A DNA stretch of 15,000 bases from Actinidia chinensis (GCA_009663005.1 CM018908.1:11875390-11890389), one strand, 5' to 3'; positions 1 through 10,214 are shown, numbered from the stretch's first letter. The notes: generated by a model from the letters alone, not told the origin. Program-made: numbers and translations.

Positions 1-1360
1 AATATAACGAGAGATTCAAGTGATGAAAGTGGTGTAGGTCGCATTCCCCAATTTCACCATTACGCATCCCCCATAACAACAAACCTTATAGCCTCGTTCA
101 AAACCACAAGTCATACACTCTCAACGATTAGAAACACAAGTTCCTCTCAAGGAATTGCTCGTTGTACGAGTAAGTGTAAAAATACTTCTAATAGAGCAAT
201 CCCAATTTTAAAAATGCAAAGATGTAAAGTTACGACTTGGCATAGCTTCATGAAAGAATGTTTTACTATTATGCACCGTTGTGAATTTGATCTGATGGCT
301 TTTACATTGCAAGAATTCAAATTATGCATTTCCGGATATTAAGGCCATTTGAGTGAAAGAAAAAGAAGAAAAGAATAGTCCAAGAAAATAGAGAGAAGCA
401 AGTGGTAATAGATCTCAAATAGCATTTGTAAACTAACTACACATGCCAACTTAATAAGCATACACTTAAACTCCTCTTTTTCCCACTTTTAACTTTGAAC
501 TTCTTTTTTTTTTTTTTCTCAACTTCCAAAAATTAATCCAAAGTTAATGCGCTTTTTGAGATCTTTTTATGCCACCAATTACCAAAAAGAATGACAGAAG
601 AAGAAAGATATACGTGAATTACCTTAATGAACAAAAAATCCGGAGAGATGAGATGTAAATCATGTAAAAAATGTCAAAAATCCAACTCAATCACCTACAT
701 GGTAAACCAAATTCAAAACATATGAAGCTATTCAAACAATGAAGTTCAATAAATTTTCTTGAGTAAGGTTATAAAAATCGCTCACAAAAACGAAAATTAT
801 GCTCTAAAGCTCACAAGGTTATAAATAGCCCACTGTAGGAATGACAGTAATGTGCGACATCCCTTATAACAGTTTCACTCGAAAAACACGACTCGTGCGC
901 AGGTTAAAATTCTCATCTCTCTCTGAAATAGCACAAATAGTAAAGTATCAAGCATGCAAGATTGAATGACATGATAATCCGCTTAAAACATCCATATATG
1001 CCAGTCACTAGTTGGCTTCAACTCCCGTGACAACAAAAACAATGATTCAGTATGGTCCCAAAAAACTAAGAATTCTCAACCAACCACAATATAGAAAAAA
1101 TCAGATTAAACCATGGAATGCGAAGAGTCATAATGAATTTGAAGGGAACAAGAAAGAAAACCTTTTTCGCTCTTGACATGATAATGACCCTGTTGTTTTT
1201 TTGTCCAATCGTAATAGAATGACTTCCTGCCCAAAAAGTGTTAGCCAAGACAAATAAAAAAACAGCATTCAATCAATTTAAAAGCATCAAAATTTACACC
1301 AATCCAACATAAAGCTTAATATCCTAGCATTCAGGAAACAAAGGACAAATTTTAAAAATC
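1..1360. other. AT-rich intergenic sequence, no gene seen
   Basis: No coding frame in this stretch resembles a protein family I know, on either strand, and the longest frames are about 60 to 70 codons with no conserved motif. It contains long A/T tracts (for example the T run near 506-518). A short direct repeat beginning AAGGTTATAAA occurs near 765 and 815; the second copy contains TATAAATAG (820-828), a TATA-like string with no gene placed behind it. I see nothing else I can support. Confidence 0.6.
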
Positions 1361-1364
1361 CTAA

Positions 1365-1399
1365 CCTCCTCCTCCTCCTCCTCCTCATCTTCCTCCTCC
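1365..1399 (+). repeat. CCT/CTC microsatellite
   Basis: About seven uninterrupted CCT units are followed by an interrupted CTTCCTCCTCC tail. On the minus strand this reads as GGA repeats, which would encode Gly, Glu or Arg runs depending on frame. It lies next to the coding-like minus-strand segment at 1400-1703, so it could be a low-complexity end of an old exon, but that is inference. Confidence 0.85.
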
Positions 1400-1703
1400 A
1401 TACGGATTCACCATGCCATTCATGTCTGGGCCATAACTGGTGTGACGACTAGACTCCTCCTCTAATCACGACAATCGGGTTATACCTCTTCCTGAAATTC
1501 AGCCTTTGCTTACTCATTTCTTTCCCAGATTCAGAATGGCTTCCTTTAGATCTCCCATGCCTATAGCTGATTCTCTTGCGCTTCTTGCTCCAATTTCCTC
1601 TTATTCCTTTGCCCCTAGGATCGGGACAAGAAGCTCTATCAATGGGCCCCAGGCTCAATCCTAATGAAATTCTAAAGGATATGGACCCGCTTCTTTTAAA
1701 CAA
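1400..1703 (-). pseudogene. possible fragment of an unidentified basic protein
   Basis: A minus-strand frame of 84 codons (1703 to 1449) is rich in Lys, Arg, Ser and Gly, with a basic stretch KKRKRISYRHGRSK near residues 40-53. After its stop, another minus-strand frame continues with SYGPDMNGMVNPYGGGR (about 1435 to 1385) and then meets the GGA repeat. Low complexity plus an apparent frame change could mean a decayed exon of an RNA-binding or SR-like protein, or a fragment of a retroelement nucleic-acid-binding protein. I do not recognise the family. There is no convincing start or splice structure, and it may be chance. Confidence 0.2.
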
Positions 1704-3300
1704 CTGTCAGAAACCCATAAAGGGTACTGAACCTATCTTGTCGAGGCCTTTTATATGTGGGAGCACACGATAAAAAACATGTGGTAAGGTACGGGAAATC
1801 AATGGTAGTCCCAGTGACGATTGCCCACAACAGCCTAGCGCATAGCGATATTCATGGCTACTGTACGTTTCAAAGGAAGCAGGGAATGACACGAAAACAG
1901 AAGAGGATCAAAAGTACTTATCCTTGGGCGTGTCTTGGACACTGCACCTCACCGTCCCATTCGTCCCCTCCAAAAGCAATTTGTGAAATACTGCTAAGTC
2001 CGGCATCCCAACATTCGGAAAATGCAAACTGGGTTTTCCTCTCGGAGAATCTCAAAAATGTCAGCAAAAGTACAGAGTTACCTTTATTTTCTTCCTCGCA
2101 CCCAACTACACAATTTCTCCGTTCCTTGCTCAGTCTTCGGTTTTCATGTTGATGTTTGCATGAACTCTTGCACAATGTTAGAACCGACTACGCCTTAAAC
2201 TTTGCCAAATTTATCCCGCCCTAGTGGTAAAGTTTTGGACAAACTAATGCAAAGAGTGTTCTATGCCCACTTAGATTAAGCTTCCGCGCTAAAGACCGCC
2301 CGTTACGGATCTAGACCTTATTGAACAAGTTCTTCCGCATTTGTCCCCGTTAAAAACGCGACATAGCATAATTAATCTACCCCATGCCTGTTCTTTGGGA
2401 CTTTGAACCTACCTTTTTAGTTGCGACTCCCGTTTCCATCTTACCCAAATTCACTTACCCCCGCAACCAACCAAGCAAAAAAAACAAAACACACGTCACA
2501 CACTAGCAATTATGCCAATTGCAAGATATGTGCCTACAAAGTGGGTTGTTTTACCAAGAGTTCAATGAAAAACTCTTGCAAATGACCATGATGTGTGTGT
2601 TCCCATGCAAAAACTAGAGGTTCTACCCACATTCCAAGCTACTCAAAATCTTCAATCTTCAATACCGACACACATGACGAATACAAAATCCTATCCCTCA
2701 CAATCAATTGATTCTTTCATTGGAACAATTCGTTGTGAACATGTGAAGTGCATATATGTACGCCCTAAATTTTCATGCACAATTTCCTGGACCAACACTC
2801 CTAATGTCAATAATGCAGGGATGATGATGTTTGAAACAAAAATCCCCCCCTACAATTAAGTAGTAATTCTTTCATTGGGGCAATCATCAAACCAATTGGA
2901 GTGCATACATTAATCCTAGGTTGTTTCATGAAACTGTAACCATAATCCCTTTATTTTGTTGTTTTAACAACTTTAAGACAAGTCCACAACACAAGGGAAA
3001 AAGAAAAATATGTTGTGCGTGTTGATAGTTGATTTATACCAATGTGAAACTTTTTAGAACATTTTTTTCTCAAAACCTAGGGGTTTTTCTTATGGGAAAT
3101 CCTAAATCTAAAACTTTGTTTTTAAAGTAAAAATTCATTGAACTTCCCTTGATTTGATTCCACTCAACTGATTGAAAATTGACAACGTGCGTTCCCCTTA
3201 AAATGCCAAGGTTCCTCTCTCTCTCTTTCTTCGGATGTCCAACAATATAATAAGTAACTGGAAAAGATGCGGACTTTTTCAGTTTAAAAAACGCCCCCTG
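1704..3300. other. unassigned sequence, no gene seen
   Basis: This stretch has higher GC than the far right flank, and open frames up to 131 codons (1757-2152, plus strand), but none shows a recognisable domain. If the retroelement had a full 3' LTR of 1.6 kb, it would occupy roughly this space. By eye I cannot align it to the 5' LTR at 9804-11433. It may be an unrelated flank, a replaced or rearranged 3' end, or another decayed repeat. The only internal structure I noted is the diverged direct repeat at 2707-2917. Confidence 0.5.
2707..2917 (+). repeat. diverged direct duplication, period about 157 bp
   Basis: The string ATTCTTTCATTGG followed by a purine pair and CAAT occurs at about 2710-2728 and again at about 2867-2885. 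Each copy is followed 30 to 35 bp later by a GTGCATA-containing match (near 2748 and 2901). The spacing is nearly equal in both copies, which suggests an old tandem duplication rather than two chance matches. No function is evident. Confidence 0.4.
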
Positions 3301-3304
3301 GGCT

Positions 3305-3404
3305 CGACGTTCGACGCTCTTAAGAGGCGTTCGAACGCTAAGTGCAATGTGTTTTCAGCTCCAGAACGCTTTATTATATAAGAGGCGTTCGAACAGTAAG
3401 TGCC
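3305..3404 (-). repeat. short GCGTTCGAACGC motif cluster, possible 3' LTR relic
   Basis: A perfect palindrome GCGTTCGAACGC lies at 3327-3338 and a near copy (GCGTTCGAACAG) begins at 3385, with partial forms at 3307-3318 and 3361-3370. The two main copies sit in a 24-bp direct repeat (3324-3347 and 3381-3404) that ends in TAAGTGC. The same context, motif plus CTCAGTGCAAT, is found in the 5' LTR at about 10895-10915. This shared context is the only evidence for LTR sequence at the 3' end of the element. The rest of a 3' LTR is not visible. Confidence 0.5.
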
Positions 3405-3501
3405 AAAATTTTTTATTTTTTTATTAGTTTATTTTTTTTTTATTTTTTTTTTTGGACTAAAATATGATTAAGAAGAAATCCTAAAAATAAAACGACTAAG
3501 T

Positions 3502-3514
3502 ACTCCCCCCAATT
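3502..3514 (-). promoter_or_regulatory. polypurine tract (plus-strand primer site) of the retroelement
   Basis: On the minus strand this reads AATTGGGGGGAGT, placed just downstream of the last pol-like sequence. In Ty3/gypsy elements an RNase-H-resistant purine tract of this form primes plus-strand DNA synthesis and directly abuts the 3' LTR. Here no TGATTG LTR start follows it, so either the LTR junction is lost or this is not the functional tract. Confidence 0.6.
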
Positions 3515-3597
3515 AGAGACGAGTATTCTCCGAAATGCGAAAAGAAACCCGAAAAAAAAAAAAATCGACGTAATATAAATAACTAGACCTAACGACT

Positions 3598-3909
3598 CTA
3601 GGTACACAAAACCGGACAAGACATTTTCTTTTGCAATAATCGAACTGCGGTGGATCGTGTAGGATCCACCACAATCAACCTCTCTTGTCTCAGCTCAAGA
3701 TTAAAGGCTTCAAACGAGCCTATTGACTTTAAACACACTTTCGTTTCTGGATTCCGTATTTCATAGACCATGAGATGAAATGACATGCACCCACAAACGT
3801 CTCTGGACCACACGACTTTGAAGTTTTCCCGGAAATAAATGCAATGGGGGTTATACAAAAGCACTTTTGAACCCCACTTTGAATTGATTTGCGCACAATT
3901 AATTGACAT
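3598..3909 (-). pseudogene. integrase C-terminal GPY/F-like module, end of pol
   Basis: An open stretch of 103 codons contains KVLLYN (about 3867-3850), a mutated version of the usual FPGK...WSGPF block (here YFRENFKVVWSRDV), and YEIRNPETKV (about 3765-3736). Together these are the recognisable SH3-like GPY/F region that follows the integrase core in plant Ty3/gypsy pol and helps bind DNA or chromatin. The Gly-Pro-Tyr/Phe triad itself is lost. The frame is open over the module but is not joined in frame to the core upstream. It stops at 3598, close to where pol normally ends. Confidence 0.8.
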
Positions 3910-4129
3910 GCACAGATTTCATCTTGGCTTTTGAGATGGAGTTTTCAATATGCATCATTCCGAATTCTTAACTCATTCAGTGCAAACGACGTAATGTCCC
4001 CGCCCTCTCAGACCTCATGTTTAAAGTGGAAAAATGGCCCAATACGCTTTGGGCTCAATTTCAACGGGAGAGACACGCTTTTTCCATTTCACACATCCTA
4101 TACAGAGGGACCTAAATAGTTTGTATGCA

Positions 4130-4920
4130 GTCCTATACGCACCCTAATGCATCCACCAATCGCAAAAAGACCAATTTCCTTTCGGTTGGGGTTGTTAACA
4201 ATTTTCTCAAGGACTGGTTTTGATTTCCCTATTTGCCAAACTCAACTGCCCTTGAGTTTGAGGATGGTAAGGTGTGCACAACTTTATGAATGACTACATA
4301 TTTGCGCATGAGCGAGTCCTATAGTCTATTACAAAAATGTGGCCCAATCGCTAATATAGCTAGGGGCATGCCCAAATCTAGCAAAAATGTATTCTTCAAA
4401 AAATTGACCACAACAGCATGGTCATTGGTACGGGGACTTGGTATAGCTTCTTATTCCACTGGAACGTAATCTATGGCAACTAGAATGTATAGATATCCAA
4501 ACGAAGTGGAAAAGACCCATGAAAATCGATACCCCAACAATCAAGACCTCAAGATAATGTAGGGTTTAAGAGCTCATGTTCCGTTTAGTCAGACTTCCTA
4601 ACCGTGGCATCTACGCATTGAGTGCAAAAAGCATGGACATCAACGGAAAATAGGGGGCCAATAAAAACCACTTTCCAAAAATTTGGCCCCGTAGTTTTCG
4701 TGAAGAAAAATGTCCCCCACATGCTGTTGAATGAACAAACTTATAAAATTGCTCTTCACCTCGTCCCATTAGGAATGAACCGACGTATGATTTTGGTCGG
4801 ACAATACTTAAACACAATACGGGGGTTCTTCCCAGAAAAATCTCACATGCCATATAAAAAACTTTTTCCTATCCATATAGACCAGTGTAAAGGAATTTCT
4901 ACCGGTGGCCAAGTTATGGC
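4130..4920 (-). pseudogene. integrase, zinc-binding domain and catalytic core (decayed)
   Basis: Integrase inserts the retroelement cDNA into the genome. The N-terminal HHCC zinc region is seen as HSTACGGHFSSRK (about 4733-4695) followed by a decayed cysteine pair near 4625. The catalytic core follows in several frames: a GIDF-type first Asp block near 4525, then DHAVVVNFLKNT (about 4425-4390), GMP, HFCNRL and LMRKY (to about 4290), and a block around 4250-4130 matching the usual ...VELANREIKQILEK region and LVDAL. Stops and shifts separate these blocks. The second Asp (SDGG) is only visible in a shifted frame and does not read in register. The protein is dead, but identity is clear from block order and spacing. 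Confidence 0.88.
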
Positions 4921-5029
4921 ATGTCTACAAACTTGGTTAAGAAGGATTTTCGGATTTGTATGAGCTGTGATTGAACAGTTGCTCATCAGGAAAAATACTA
5001 TTAATCGGAAGAGGGTCGTTGGCCTCCCC

Positions 5030-5480
5030 ATTAGTAGGGAGCATTGACAGATGATCAGTTACAACATTTTCGACCCCTTCTTATCTCTGATTCAATAATT
5101 AAACTCTTGCAGTAAAGTTAGTAATAGAATGGTGTCCAACATAATGAGTCGTGCTTTGCATCGGGGTTTAGTGCAAAAGGATGAACTCATGCGGCATGAT
5201 CAGTATATATAATAAAAGGATCCGACCCAGTATGGCCTAAACTTATCGAGTGCAAAGACCACAGCAAGCCAATTCTTTTCGGTAGGTGGGTATTATAGTT
5301 CAATTGGGCATCATTAAGTGTCTACTCTAGAATAAGTATATGACATGGGTTTCTTTCTTACCTTTGCCCAAAACAGCTCCCACTGCTAACACTCGCATCA
5401 CACATCAGGTCTCAAAAAGGTAAGATCCAATCCGCGTGATCGAATAATGGGTGCGTGTGGTTGAGAAGGACCCTTAAGTT
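5030..5480 (-). pseudogene. RNase H domain (decayed)
   Basis: RNase H degrades the RNA strand of the RNA/DNA hybrid during reverse transcription. The CDAS block with its catalytic Asp reads at 5402-5391, followed by AVGAVLG-like sequence. Next come TLNDAQLNY and an EKELLAV equivalent near 5280, where the acidic residue now reads as Asn. IIYTDHAA, with another catalytic Asp, is at about 5213-5190, then a NPDAKH block, and a final ADHLS-like end near 5050. Frames change between blocks. Placement between RT and integrase is as expected for Ty3/gypsy. Confidence 0.85.
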
Positions 5481-5559
5481 TATCAAAGGCTTCTTGACAT
5501 TGTGGTTGTCCACTCAAAAGGTACATCTAATGAAGACAAGTGACACAAGGTCTCCAGAT

Positions 5560-6500
5560 AGCACTAAACCCCTCAATGAAGCAACGATTAAAATCCGGCA
5601 TGCCCTAAAAATGATCTTAATATCTTTCACACAATTAGGAATAGGTAGATGTTGAATCAATTCGACTTTGCTTATCTACCTCTATCCCTTTGCCTAGACA
5701 CAATATGCCCAAGAACTAACCCTTGCTTACCTGAGTGACACGTCTCCCAATTTAAAACTGGTGACTTTCGTAATCTCTTCAAGGGACACACTTAAATGGC
5801 TCTAAGCATGATTTCAAAGTATCCCATACACCGGAAATCGGCCATGAATACCTCAGAATCTTGTTCAACCATGTCGCTAAAAAAATTGAAATCATGCAGC
5901 CTTTGAAACGTGGCTGGGTTTTGGTGTATTGCACAGACGAAAGGCCATCTCCTAAAGCATAAGTGCAAACGGACATGGGAATGTGTCTTATTTGATCATC
6001 TAACAGCCACTCAAATCTGATTGTTACACAGAGTCCCCTTAAAACGAATAATAGCTCGGCCGTAACACGCTCTAAGATTGATCCAAAAAAGGGAAGTGGG
6101 AAATGGTATTTCCTCAGTAGCAGCATTCACTTTCGGTAATCGATGCAACTTTTGCCCATCCCATTGGACGCTAGTTGGCACTAGTCACTATGCTCACATA
6201 CTTACCACCGTACCCCAGACTGCTTAGGAACACAAACTTGGTGGACTCACCCAAATGTAGAATCGAAAGTGGGTATATGATACCAGATCAAAGCAAGTTT
6301 CAAGCACTTCTCCTTAACAGCCATCTTCATGTTGGGGTTTAAAAAAGCCTTGCATTGACGCACAGGTTTAGACTCCTATCCAAGTAATACGATGAAGGCA
6401 AGTGAGGGGACTCAATACCGTGAGGTCGACTATTAGTCCAACCTAAGGACGTCTTATGCCCCGTAAGTATTTGCAACAAGATTCCTCTTGACCTTCAGTT
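5560..6500 (-). pseudogene. reverse transcriptase (decayed, catalytic pair lost)
   Basis: RT copies the element RNA into DNA. Recognisable blocks in order are HKTSLGWT (6461-6436), LNPNMK (about 6335), IPTFDS and VC-VPK (about 6270-6215), CIDYRK (6147-6130), KYHFPLPF (about 6111-6088), LCNTP (about 5930), FQ-GCMISIF (about 5910-5884), the active-site block, then LVLGH, VELIQHLPIPNCVKDI and VPFEW-like sequence down to about 5520. At the active site the expected (Y/F)MDD reads FMAD (5848-5837), so the first Asp of the metal-binding pair is Ala. The longest open stretch is 115 codons (6126 to 5779), well below a full RT of about 250 to 300 residues. Confidence 0.9.
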
Positions 6501-6889
6501 AGGCTAGAGGATATGACACAGGGTAGACTCACCCTTCTCCAAGAAACGCATACTAAGTGTAGATGGTAGAGGTTTTTCTTTCCGGAATTGGTGTTTTACT
6601 TCAGATGAAACAGGTTTAACTGCACTTGGTGCCAAGAAGAGGCTCAAAGTTGGGGTCCAATGACCCAAATTGCAAGATAGACTCACTCTCTTTACCAACA
6701 ATGGATGCATTCCCAAAACTTACACTTTCAGATTCCATTGGTCTGGGCTCACTCAAAACTAGAGCTCTATCGATCGATCTTCAATGAACTCACAATCCAC
6801 ATGCTCTTGATGAATGATGGACTCAAAGTGACATTTATTCCTCAATTCTTGTCTACATTCTTCATTTTTTGTTTATCCACAGTGAAATG
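6501..6889 (-). pseudogene. protease-RT linker of the pol polyprotein
   Basis: Between protease and RT an acidic, poorly conserved spacer is expected. The minus strand here gives IIHQEHVDCEFIED (about 6815-6775) and, in a 70-codon open stretch, FRKEKPLPSTLSMRFLEKGE (about 6590-6530). The latter matches the usual LKPLP..L.Y.FL pre-RT block of plant Ty3/gypsy pol. At least two stops fall between these. There is no independent function to assign. Confidence 0.7.
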
Positions 6890-7431
6890 TTAAGTCTCCA
6901 ACGTTCATATTACAAATGAAAGATTAAGCTATCATGCCTGCAATGAATAACAGCACGCCGTGGTAGGAATGGTCTTCCTAGATAAACAGAATGACGTTTA
7001 GACGACGCACAATCAACAGTTTTGAGTATCCAAGACTATGAAATCTACCGGGTAGTACCACAGTATCGACTGAATAAGAACATCCTCAATGATTACCCCT
7101 CGGGACCTTACAGACGATCGGCCAACTCAAGGTAACTGTGTTGGGTTTTAGTTCCCTAAAACCCTAGTTTCTTTGATAAAGAATACGCACAAATTCACGC
7201 TTAGAAACCTAAATCGAGAATGGTCGATCAATCTTACAACCCCCTATTATTGCACGGAAATAGTAGATAACTGGGAATCCTATACTTGTAGCACAGTCTT
7301 GCATGGAGAAATCGCACTCGACTCTCATTCATCATTGCCGTCTCTTTTACATGCAAATTCCTTTTGACAATACACAATTCCTTTAAAAAGTTGGAATAAG
7401 AGGAGAATTGTTTAATCGAATCTTCTAACAT
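6890..7431 (-). pseudogene. aspartic protease domain and its upstream lead-in (decayed)
   Basis: The protease cleaves the Gag-Pol polyprotein. An open stretch from 7431 carries the lead-in YSNFLKELCIVKRNL. It is followed by ILDLG (near 7190), corresponding to the D(S/T/L)GA active-site loop, then SVNLCAYSL-like sequence in which a 4-bp insertion breaks the frame. VPRG with IIEDVL (about 7110-7082), YYPVDFIVLDT (7056-7025) and a LGRPFL-like flap and hydrophobic block (about 6983-6965) follow. The Leu in the DLG loop is common in Athila-like elements. Stops before and after show that it is non-functional. Confidence 0.82.
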
Positions 7432-7599
7432 GGAATATTGATTCGAACTGTTTGAAAAACATATAAATTTCCGAATTTAGTTGAGTTACTCACTTTGGCC
7501 AATCTTGTCGGGAACGGGCATGTTTTAAATCCTCAAACAGTATTCATTAGGACTTTGTGACCGGCTCAGAAATCATGCTTCATGTTCTTGCCCTTTGCT

Positions 7600-8343
7600 T
7601 TCTTTCCTTTCCTCCTCCCCCTACCCCACTTATGTCTCTCACTCTCAACACTAACTCCTTAGACTTCTCCCCACCTTGGGCATTACCCCTTTGGTGCAAT
7701 TGTTTTATCAATTTTCTGACCAACTGCAAGAGTCGTGATGGCCGAACTTGCTCATGTGTTCTCAAGCATTTGCAGGCGTGGATTTTGAGAGGTGAGCGGA
7801 AAATGCCCTTGCATTTGTTGTGAAATTAACGAGACTCTCAAGTATAGAATTCACTTTCCCCATATGGTTCTCAAAATTCAGAACGATTGCGCAAGATTTG
7901 GACGTTCGTGCGCGTCTCATTATCTCATTCTTACGATGTGGAGGTGATATTGTGAATGTTGTGGGACAGGTGGTGGCGTTGGGCGCAGAATAGGCAGAGG
8001 TTGTGATTGTGGTGCTACGTCTGTGGTAGGGTATGAATGTGGGGCCTGGTATGGTTGTTGTTGGGTTGAAAATTTTGGGCATTTGAGAGAAAAATTTTGC
8101 ATGTTTGCTGCCCCTCTGGCGCCACCCAAAGATTAGGGTGATTTCTCCAACCGGATTATGGATTATACGTATTGGAGTAAGGACTTAAAACCCCCAGTCC
8201 TGAAAATTGGCCTACACATTAACTTGTCCAGTGCCTCTTTTACCCCAGCTAGATTGGACACACATCAGTGCAGTGTCCTTGTATCACACATACCACAAAT
8301 AATTGAAGACTCATTTGTCAGGACTTGTTGTAACGGCCTTAGT

Positions 8344-8375
<32 letters not shown>

Positions 8376-9110
8376 ACGTTGGAGTTTTGCATTAACTTCA
8401 TCTTCCATCCCCAATTTATATTTAACACATACATGCTGTGTGGAAAGGGAAGATGGATTCACATTGATAGGTTCTGTGCACGCCCAATCACTTGACAAGT
8501 TAGCTAGGTAATCAAAATACTCGAATGCTTGCTCAGGATTCTTTTCTGGAAAACTTCCGCACACATGGACTCGACAAAATCTCAATGATGCAGACAATGG
8601 ACGAAAAAAGATATTGTTGTGTGCCATGGAGGAAAAATTATGATGAGGGCATGCGTGTAGTAAATCCTTGAATTCTCTCCCAAGCTGGAAGCAAACTCTC
8701 GCCACTATCTGGACACAAATTGAGAGATGCACGACGTAGTGCCTCAGTACGATTTTCAGAAAATTTTTTTTAGAACTCCCCCTCCATTGCATCCATGAGA
8801 AATGGACCTAGGTCATCAAAGAGTAAACTAAGATTTTGCTTTTTCTTTAGAGTGAATGGGAAAAAAAGTTTTAGGAAGTAAACCTCCTAGGAACATGAAT
8901 TAAATTGTCTTGAAAGATCGAAACATGAATCTCAAAGTTCTTTTAAAGCATGTAGGTCTCTCAGACTCACAACCGTTAAAAATGGGGCCCAAAGATTCCC
9001 CCCCTGTAGCGTTCCGATTGAGGATTTAACGTGATATGATGTGTGGGAAGAGTACTATAGTAGAGAGGGTGTGCCTTGCGGGATCATGTAATCCCTCATG
9101 TACGAGTTTG
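7600..9110 (-). pseudogene. gag, capsid and nucleocapsid (decayed)
   Basis: Gag packages the element RNA into virus-like particles in the cytoplasm. N-terminal block YMIPQGTP reads near 9095-9070, followed by LPTHHITLNPQ in an adjacent frame. FPFTLKKKAK (about 8850) is the conserved end of the first capsid helix group. A 147-codon open stretch (8792 to 8349) carries FKDLLHACPHH (about 8672-8640) and PEQAFEYFDYLANLSSDW (8537-8484), diagnostic of the retrotransposon gag family. A CCHC knuckle remnant, CGMCDTRT-H, lies near 8302-8262, then a Pro/Gln-rich region (8129 to 7920). The ITTL...KIDKTI block (7740-7693) marks the gag-pol join. Multiple indels and stops break it. No single start codon can be chosen. 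Confidence 0.85.
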
Positions 9111-9777
9111 GGCTTCGGTCCCCGCATTACTCGTATGATCACGATTTTCTACTCCCTATCAAAAATCCGTGTTCTCCATTTTGGTGCACCACCAAACCAT
9201 GTCCCCTAGGATCTGTTCGTGATGATCCATGTGGATGGGTTCAATGTTAATCTCAGGGAAAACGTGGTATGTCTATCGGACTAGACATTGTGGGTGATGA
9301 GTCAAATATCCTAGTGGAAAAGGTGAATTACGCAGTGGTCGACTCGGACTAAACGGTTTGTATGGATCCCTAAAGTATGAGGACATACAATGCAATGCAC
9401 ACGTAAGCACGTATTAACCAACCGATCCACACCAATCTCCACAGTTATCTCAGCACGATTCCAACAAGTTAATCAATACTCCAGCCGAACCACACAATCT
9501 CCAAATTGCAAAACGAAACTACCGAAACAAATAGCACAGAGCCTATTCACTTCTAAATCCGCCTCCTATCTTAAATTAATGCCTAGACTCTTAAAAAAAA
9601 AAAGAATAATATCCTTAAAAACTAACACAAAAAAAAGAGTTGGAAACAAGGGTTACCCAGATAGCCTTGGCCGGTAGATTCCTTGTAGTAGATGGTGGTG
9701 AGCAATCCATGAAAGTTAGAAAGGACTTAGATTCGTATTCTAGCACGCCTCTTGCGGTCCCTTGTGCTGAAAGTATG
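9111..9777 (-). other. retroelement 5' leader between primer site and gag
   Basis: About 670 bp separates the primer binding site from the first recognisable gag block, as expected for the untranslated leader and packaging region of plant Ty3/gypsy elements. It contains a T-rich tract (minus strand, around 9590-9600). DPYKPFSPSRP-like codons near 9360 could be the decayed extreme N-terminus of gag. No intact frame begins here on the minus strand. The plus-strand frames in this stretch are antisense and show no family match. Confidence 0.6.
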
Positions 9778-9798
9778 TTCCCCGGCCACGGGACGCCA
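9778..9798 (-). promoter_or_regulatory. tRNA-Asp-type primer binding site
   Basis: Five bases past the LTR end, the minus strand reads TGGCGTCCCGTGGCCGGGG. The site complementary to the 3' end of plant tRNA-Asp used by many plant gypsy elements is TGGCGCCGTTGCCGGGG. The match is clear at both ends with about two inserted bases and a substitution in the middle. It fixes the orientation of the element (minus strand) and the inner end of the 5' LTR at 9804. The changes would weaken primer annealing, consistent with an old copy. Confidence 0.85.
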
Positions 9799-10214
9799 AA
9801 AACTGATTGCTCCCAGAAGTGAATTCTTTACCGCAGTGTACGGGTCGCGAAGTATGTTAAAAAACTCGAAGTACGAGTATCGATCCCACAAGGAACAGTG
9901 CCAAGGTGACACAAGATGACACAAACACACAATGCAATCCTAGCTAAAGTATACTTAGGCTTCAAAAAATTAAAAATAAAAGAATTGATTTTGGATTTTT
10001 GATGAGTTTGAACTAAATTTAAATAACTAAAATAAAAACGGATTTTAAACTGGTAATGAAAGGAAATCAGAATCGATTGATCCAGTCAACGAGTTTCTCG
10101 GAATCCCAATGGAGCATTATTATTAAACTCAAATCTTCGACTATTCTGGAGTCTAGATTCGGAAAATAAACTTTAAAACCAAACCCATTTCACTTACTTA
10201 CCTCTAAATAAATT

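Noticed and set aside
1757..2152. 131-codon plus-strand ORF as a gene
   Set aside because: No domain, no consistent composition and no promoter or splice context. The opposite strand is equally open in part, so length alone is not persuasive.
2216..2310. tRNA/SINE-like boxes (CCCTAGTGGTAAAG and GGATCTAGACC)
   Set aside because: The first resembles a pol III A box and the second a weak B box, but they are about 80 bp apart with two mismatches in the B box. There is no cloverleaf, A tail or flanking duplication.
3520..3600. env-like third ORF of an Athila element
   Set aside because: Fewer than 100 bp separate the end of pol from the polypurine tract, with no open frame, so no envelope-like gene is present.
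6705..6893. plus-strand ORFs inside the element (6705-6893, 4622-4963, 7557-7823, 9390-9677)
   Set aside because: These lie antisense to recognisable minus-strand gag/pol sequence or leader and have no family resemblance of their own.
7155..7163. telo-box-like AAACCCTAG
   Set aside because: It falls inside decayed protease coding sequence with no promoter context, so it is most likely chance.
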